Source: Mycobacterium sp. Aquia_213 (lineage in GTDB: Bacteria; Actinomycetota; Actinomycetes; Mycobacteriales; Mycobacteriaceae). From it: a DNA stretch of 64,000 bases. Where the stretch lies: assembly GCF_026625985.1 (NCBI RefSeq), contig NZ_CP113116.1:2294001-2358000 (forward strand), read 5' to 3'. This document shows positions 61,748 through 64,000 of the stretch, piece by piece. A program made the position numbers and the translations under genes. Within the stretch, counting starts at the first letter, position 1; each line of letters opens with the position of its first letter. The notes beneath the pieces are model-generated. The model did no database searches and was not told the origin of the DNA. It worked only from the letters and a program-made list of their open reading frames with translations.

Positions 61748-63186
61748 CTCCGCACGGTAAGCCGCTCGCATTGCGGGGTGGCCGCAGCTGCGGCTGCGCG
61801 CTGTGGCGACCGCGTGAACAGCGCCCGCAGATTGGCCAGCACGATGCGCGGTATCAGGGCGGGATCCCGCAGCCGCGAGGGCGGGTCGACGAAGTTGGAG
61901 ACCCGAAAGAAGCGCTCGGTCAGCACAACGTCATGGGCGGCGGCATTGAGGGCTGCCCGCGACATCGAGCGGGATAGCCGCTGCCGCATGGAATTCCGGT
62001 CGTGAGTCGGGGAAGTGACCCGCGACCTGGCTTGATTGGCGGCCCATGTCTGGCCGATGTAGTGCGACGTCGCGCGGAAATAGCGTTGCGCCAGGCCGGT
62101 TCGGCCCGCGCTGAGGCAATCGCGCAGGATAAGTGCTTCCAGCGCGGCGATCGTCATGCCCTGGCCGTAGGTCGGGTCGAGGCTGCACAGCGCGTCGCCG
62201 ATCACCAGCAGCCCCGCGGGGAATCGGGGCATCTGGTCATAGCGCCGCCAGATCGCCGCGGTGTGCCGATAGGTGACGGCCTCACCGAGGGGCTGGGCAT
62301 TGCGCAGCCCCTCGGTGATCGCCGGGGGAAGACACTGCTCGGCTATCGCGAGCATCGAGGCGAAATCGGTTGGCGGATCACCGGCTTCGCAGGGCTGGCC
62401 GATCGCCAGCATCCACATGTCGTGCTCGCAGGCGAGCAACAGGCCACCGGGCCCGCCGCCACCCGGGTTGAACAGCACCAGCCGCTGGGCGATGGATCCG
62501 TCGGGGATGCTCAACTGTTGGGTCGAGTAGCCCAACCTGGCCTCCGCCCGGTCCTCGGCCGGCCGTTCGAAACCCAGCCGCTCCAGTAACGCCGGGGTGC
62601 GGGCCGCGCGACCCGTGGCGTCCACCACCAGATCGGCGTCCAGCGTCGTGAGAAACCCGTTGTAGCGCCTGATGATTCGCACGCCGTTGACGATGTCCGC
62701 GGTGGTGACGAGTTCGGCCACGTCGTGCCCGTCGAGGAAAGTCACGTTGGGCAGCGCCTTGACGCGCCGGCGCAGGTGAAACTCCATGAACGGCCGGCTC
62801 GCCAGATGAATCGCCAGCGCGGCCGGATCGGCGAATCTGCCCGACGTTTTCATCTCATAGCGCCCGAAGCGCACGTAGAAATTCGACAGCTCACCGTCGT
62901 CGACGACGACCGCCCCGGCGCGGGCCAGGTCCTGCAACAGCCCGGGAAATAATTCGTCGAGCACCTGCAGGCCGCGGCTGTGGAAATTATGCACGTGGCG
63001 GCCCTGAGGGATGCCCCTGCGATGGCACGGGTAGTCGGGCAACCTGTCCCGCTCGACCACACTGACTAAGTCGTAGAACTCCGAAAGTACGCGCGCGGCA
63101 AGCAAACCCGCCATTCCGGCGCCCAATACGACCGCGTGCTCGCCGAGCCGGTTCGGCGAGTCGGTGCCGAGCATTGTCGAACCCAT
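61744..63186 (-). CDS. FAD-dependent monooxygenase-like protein
   Basis: 480 aa from ATG 63186. PHBH-type flavoprotein: N-terminal GAGMAGLLAARVLSEF dinucleotide fold with VVERD ending strand 2, the middle DLVVDATGRAARTP, and the second FAD motif GDALCSLDPTYGQGMT. C-terminus basic. Not at this place in M. tuberculosis, where a transposase/pknL region follows aroG. Substrate unknown; the size fits geranylgeranyl-reductase/epoxidase relatives too. Confidence 0.88.
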   Translation of the reverse strand: MGSTMLGTDSPNRLGEHAVVLGAGMAGLLAARVLSEFYDLVSVVERDRLPDYPCHRRGIPQGRHVHNFHSRGLQVLDELFPGLLQDLARAGAVVVDDGELSNFYVRFGRYEMKTSGRFADPAALAIHLASRPFMEFHLRRRVKALPNVTFLDGHDVAELVTTADIVNGVRIIRRYNGFLTTLDADLVVDATGRAARTPALLERLGFERPAEDRAEARLGYSTQQLSIPDGSIAQRLVLFNPGGGGPGGLLLACEHDMWMLAIGQPCEAGDPPTDFASMLAIAEQCLPPAITEGLRNAQPLGEAVTYRHTAAIWRRYDQMPRFPAGLLVIGDALCSLDPTYGQGMTIAALEALILRDCLSAGRTGLAQRYFRATSHYIGQTWAANQARSRVTSPTHDRNSMRQRLSRSMSRAALNAAAHDVVLTERFFRVSNFVDPPSRLRDPALIPRIVLANLRALFTRSPQRAAAAAATPQCERLTVRS

Positions 63187-63493
63187 GCAGCCGTACGCTA
63201 CACGAAAATTAAGAAAAATAAGAGAGTCTTGAGGAAACTTTAAGAAACGTGTCGCGAGCGTGACCTCGCATCCGCGGCTTGGCCCGGGGGAGTCATGCGG
63301 TGGTGACGCCGGTCCGCCAAACGGGCGCGAAGCCGGGTCGTGGCCTGGTGCCCTTCTGCCGGCGCGTGCTGTCACGGAGCGTTTACGTCGATTTGCTGGT
63401 GTCTGAACACCGTCGGCGCTATTCTCTCGCTGTTGAAAAAATATTAAATGGTGGTTGAAATAACCACCGCCGTCCGCGGAGAGGACTGACGAC
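63187..63493. promoter_or_regulatory. Divergent regulatory region of the FAD gene and the PPE gene
   Basis: 307 bp. AT-rich around 63200-63245 (A-runs just upstream of the FAD gene). A perfect 7-bp hairpin GGTGGTT-GAAAT-AACCACC lies at 63450-63468 in the likely PPE leader, following AAAAAATATTAAAT. SD GGAGAGGA precedes the PPE start. Confidence 0.45.
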
Positions 63494-64000
63494 ATGGACT
63501 TTGCGTTGCTACCTCCAGAGGTCAACTCCGGCCTGATGTATGTCGGCCCCGGGTCGGGGCCGATGCTGGCGGCCGCCGCGGGTTGGGACGCGTTGGCCGC
63601 CCAGCTGGAGTCCACCGCCAGCGGCTACGCCGCCGAGCTGGCCGGATTGACCGGCCACGCATGGTCCGGCCCTTCCTCGCTGTTGATGATGGCCGCGGCC
63701 ACACCATATTTGGAGTGGCTGTCTACTGCCGCTGCGCAGGCCGCGCAGACCGGCGTCCAGGCATACGCAGCGGCCGCGGCCTATGAGACGGCGTTCGCGA
63801 TGACGGTGCCCCCGCCGGTGATCGCGACCAACCGGGCGCAGTTAATCGCGCTGATCGCAACCAATTTCTTTGGGCAGAACACGCCGGCGATCGCGGCCAC
63901 TGAAGCCGAATACATGCAGATGTGGCTGCAGGACGCCACTGCGATGTATGGCTATGCCGCCGCGTGCGAGCCCGCCAGCACCCTGACCCCCTTTGACGAG
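63494..64000 (+). CDS. PPE family protein, N-terminal part (cut by window edge)
   Basis: 169 codons visible to the window edge. Starts MDFALLPPEVNS, the PPE motif; continues with the PPE-domain stretch GPMLAAAAGWDALAAQL, GLTGHAWSGPSS (WxG element) and TEAEYMQMWLQDATAMYGY. PPE proteins pair with PE partners and are exported by ESX systems. No PE gene is next to it in the window; its C-terminal class cannot be seen. Confidence 0.95.
   Translation, partial: MDFALLPPEVNSGLMYVGPGSGPMLAAAAGWDALAAQLESTASGYAAELAGLTGHAWSGPSSLLMMAAATPYLEWLSTAAAQAAQTGVQAYAAAAAYETAFAMTVPPPVIATNRAQLIALIATNFFGQNTPAIAATEAEYMQMWLQDATAMYGYAAACEPASTLTPFDE

Noticed and set aside
1..64000. CRISPR array or insertion sequence
   Set aside because: No regularly spaced direct repeats of 20-40 bp and no transposase gene were seen; the only recombinases are the tyrosine integrase and the small serine resolvase.

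Overview
The window is high-GC actinobacterial DNA from a slow-growing-type, non-tuberculous Mycobacterium. The main evidence is near-complete collinearity with the M. tuberculosis block glnA1 (Rv2220) to aroG (Rv2178c), running left to right from 12.6 to 61.7 kb, plus a PPE gene at the right edge. Species cannot be fixed from sequence reading alone. Rv numbers here are ortholog assignments from recognised protein sequence and order, not database results.

Left flank (1-3487): a truncated Ser/Thr protein kinase, a BBE-type FAD oxidase, a TetR regulator with matching operator-like palindromes, a secreted Pro/Gln/Gly-rich protein, and a bidirectional terminator. In M. tuberculosis glnE lies beside glnA1, so this side is lineage-specific.

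Integrated element (3506-12623, about 9.1 kb): a tyrosine integrase, two excisionase-like HTH proteins, a serine resolvase with a res-like repeat region, a small zinc-finger protein, an orphan protein, a translationally coupled two-gene module whose first protein has a PD-(D/E)XK nuclease signature, and two membrane proteins of unknown function. It is bounded by a perfect 25-bp direct repeat that is the last 25 bp of the glnA1 coding end. The element therefore uses a housekeeping protein gene, not a tRNA, as attB. It supplies a new last base of the glnA1 stop codon (TAG for TAA). It also appears to supply a substitute terminator: the antisense strand of the integrase 3' end forms a hairpin sharing a 20-nt arm and tail with the displaced native glnA1 terminator. 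No terminase, capsid, replication or conjugation gene is visible, so it looks like a small non-autonomous defence/cargo island.

Core region (12.6-61.7 kb): nitrogen assimilation (glnA1); a lipoate/acyltransferase operon (dlaT, SDR39U1, an NmrA-like gene, lipB, lipA, Rv2219); ephD; pepB and an adenylate cyclase; gcvT, ilvE; cobU-cobT-cobS; glycerate kinase, an A-type Fe-S protein, adoK, asnB; the respiratory supercomplex genes (ctaC, ctaF, mmpS3, qcrB-qcrA-qcrC, ctaE); trpD; a DEDD/GIY-YIG protein; ripC and pimB'; fadD15; the Rv2186c-Rv2182c operon (SRPBCC protein, ArsA/Get3-like ATPase, acyltransferase); the mannosyltransferase Rv2181; Rv2180c, exoribonuclease Rv2179c and aroG.

Right edge (61.7-64 kb): an FAD monooxygenase not in this place in M. 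tuberculosis, then a truncated PPE gene. No tRNA, rRNA, CRISPR array or recognisable insertion sequence was seen.
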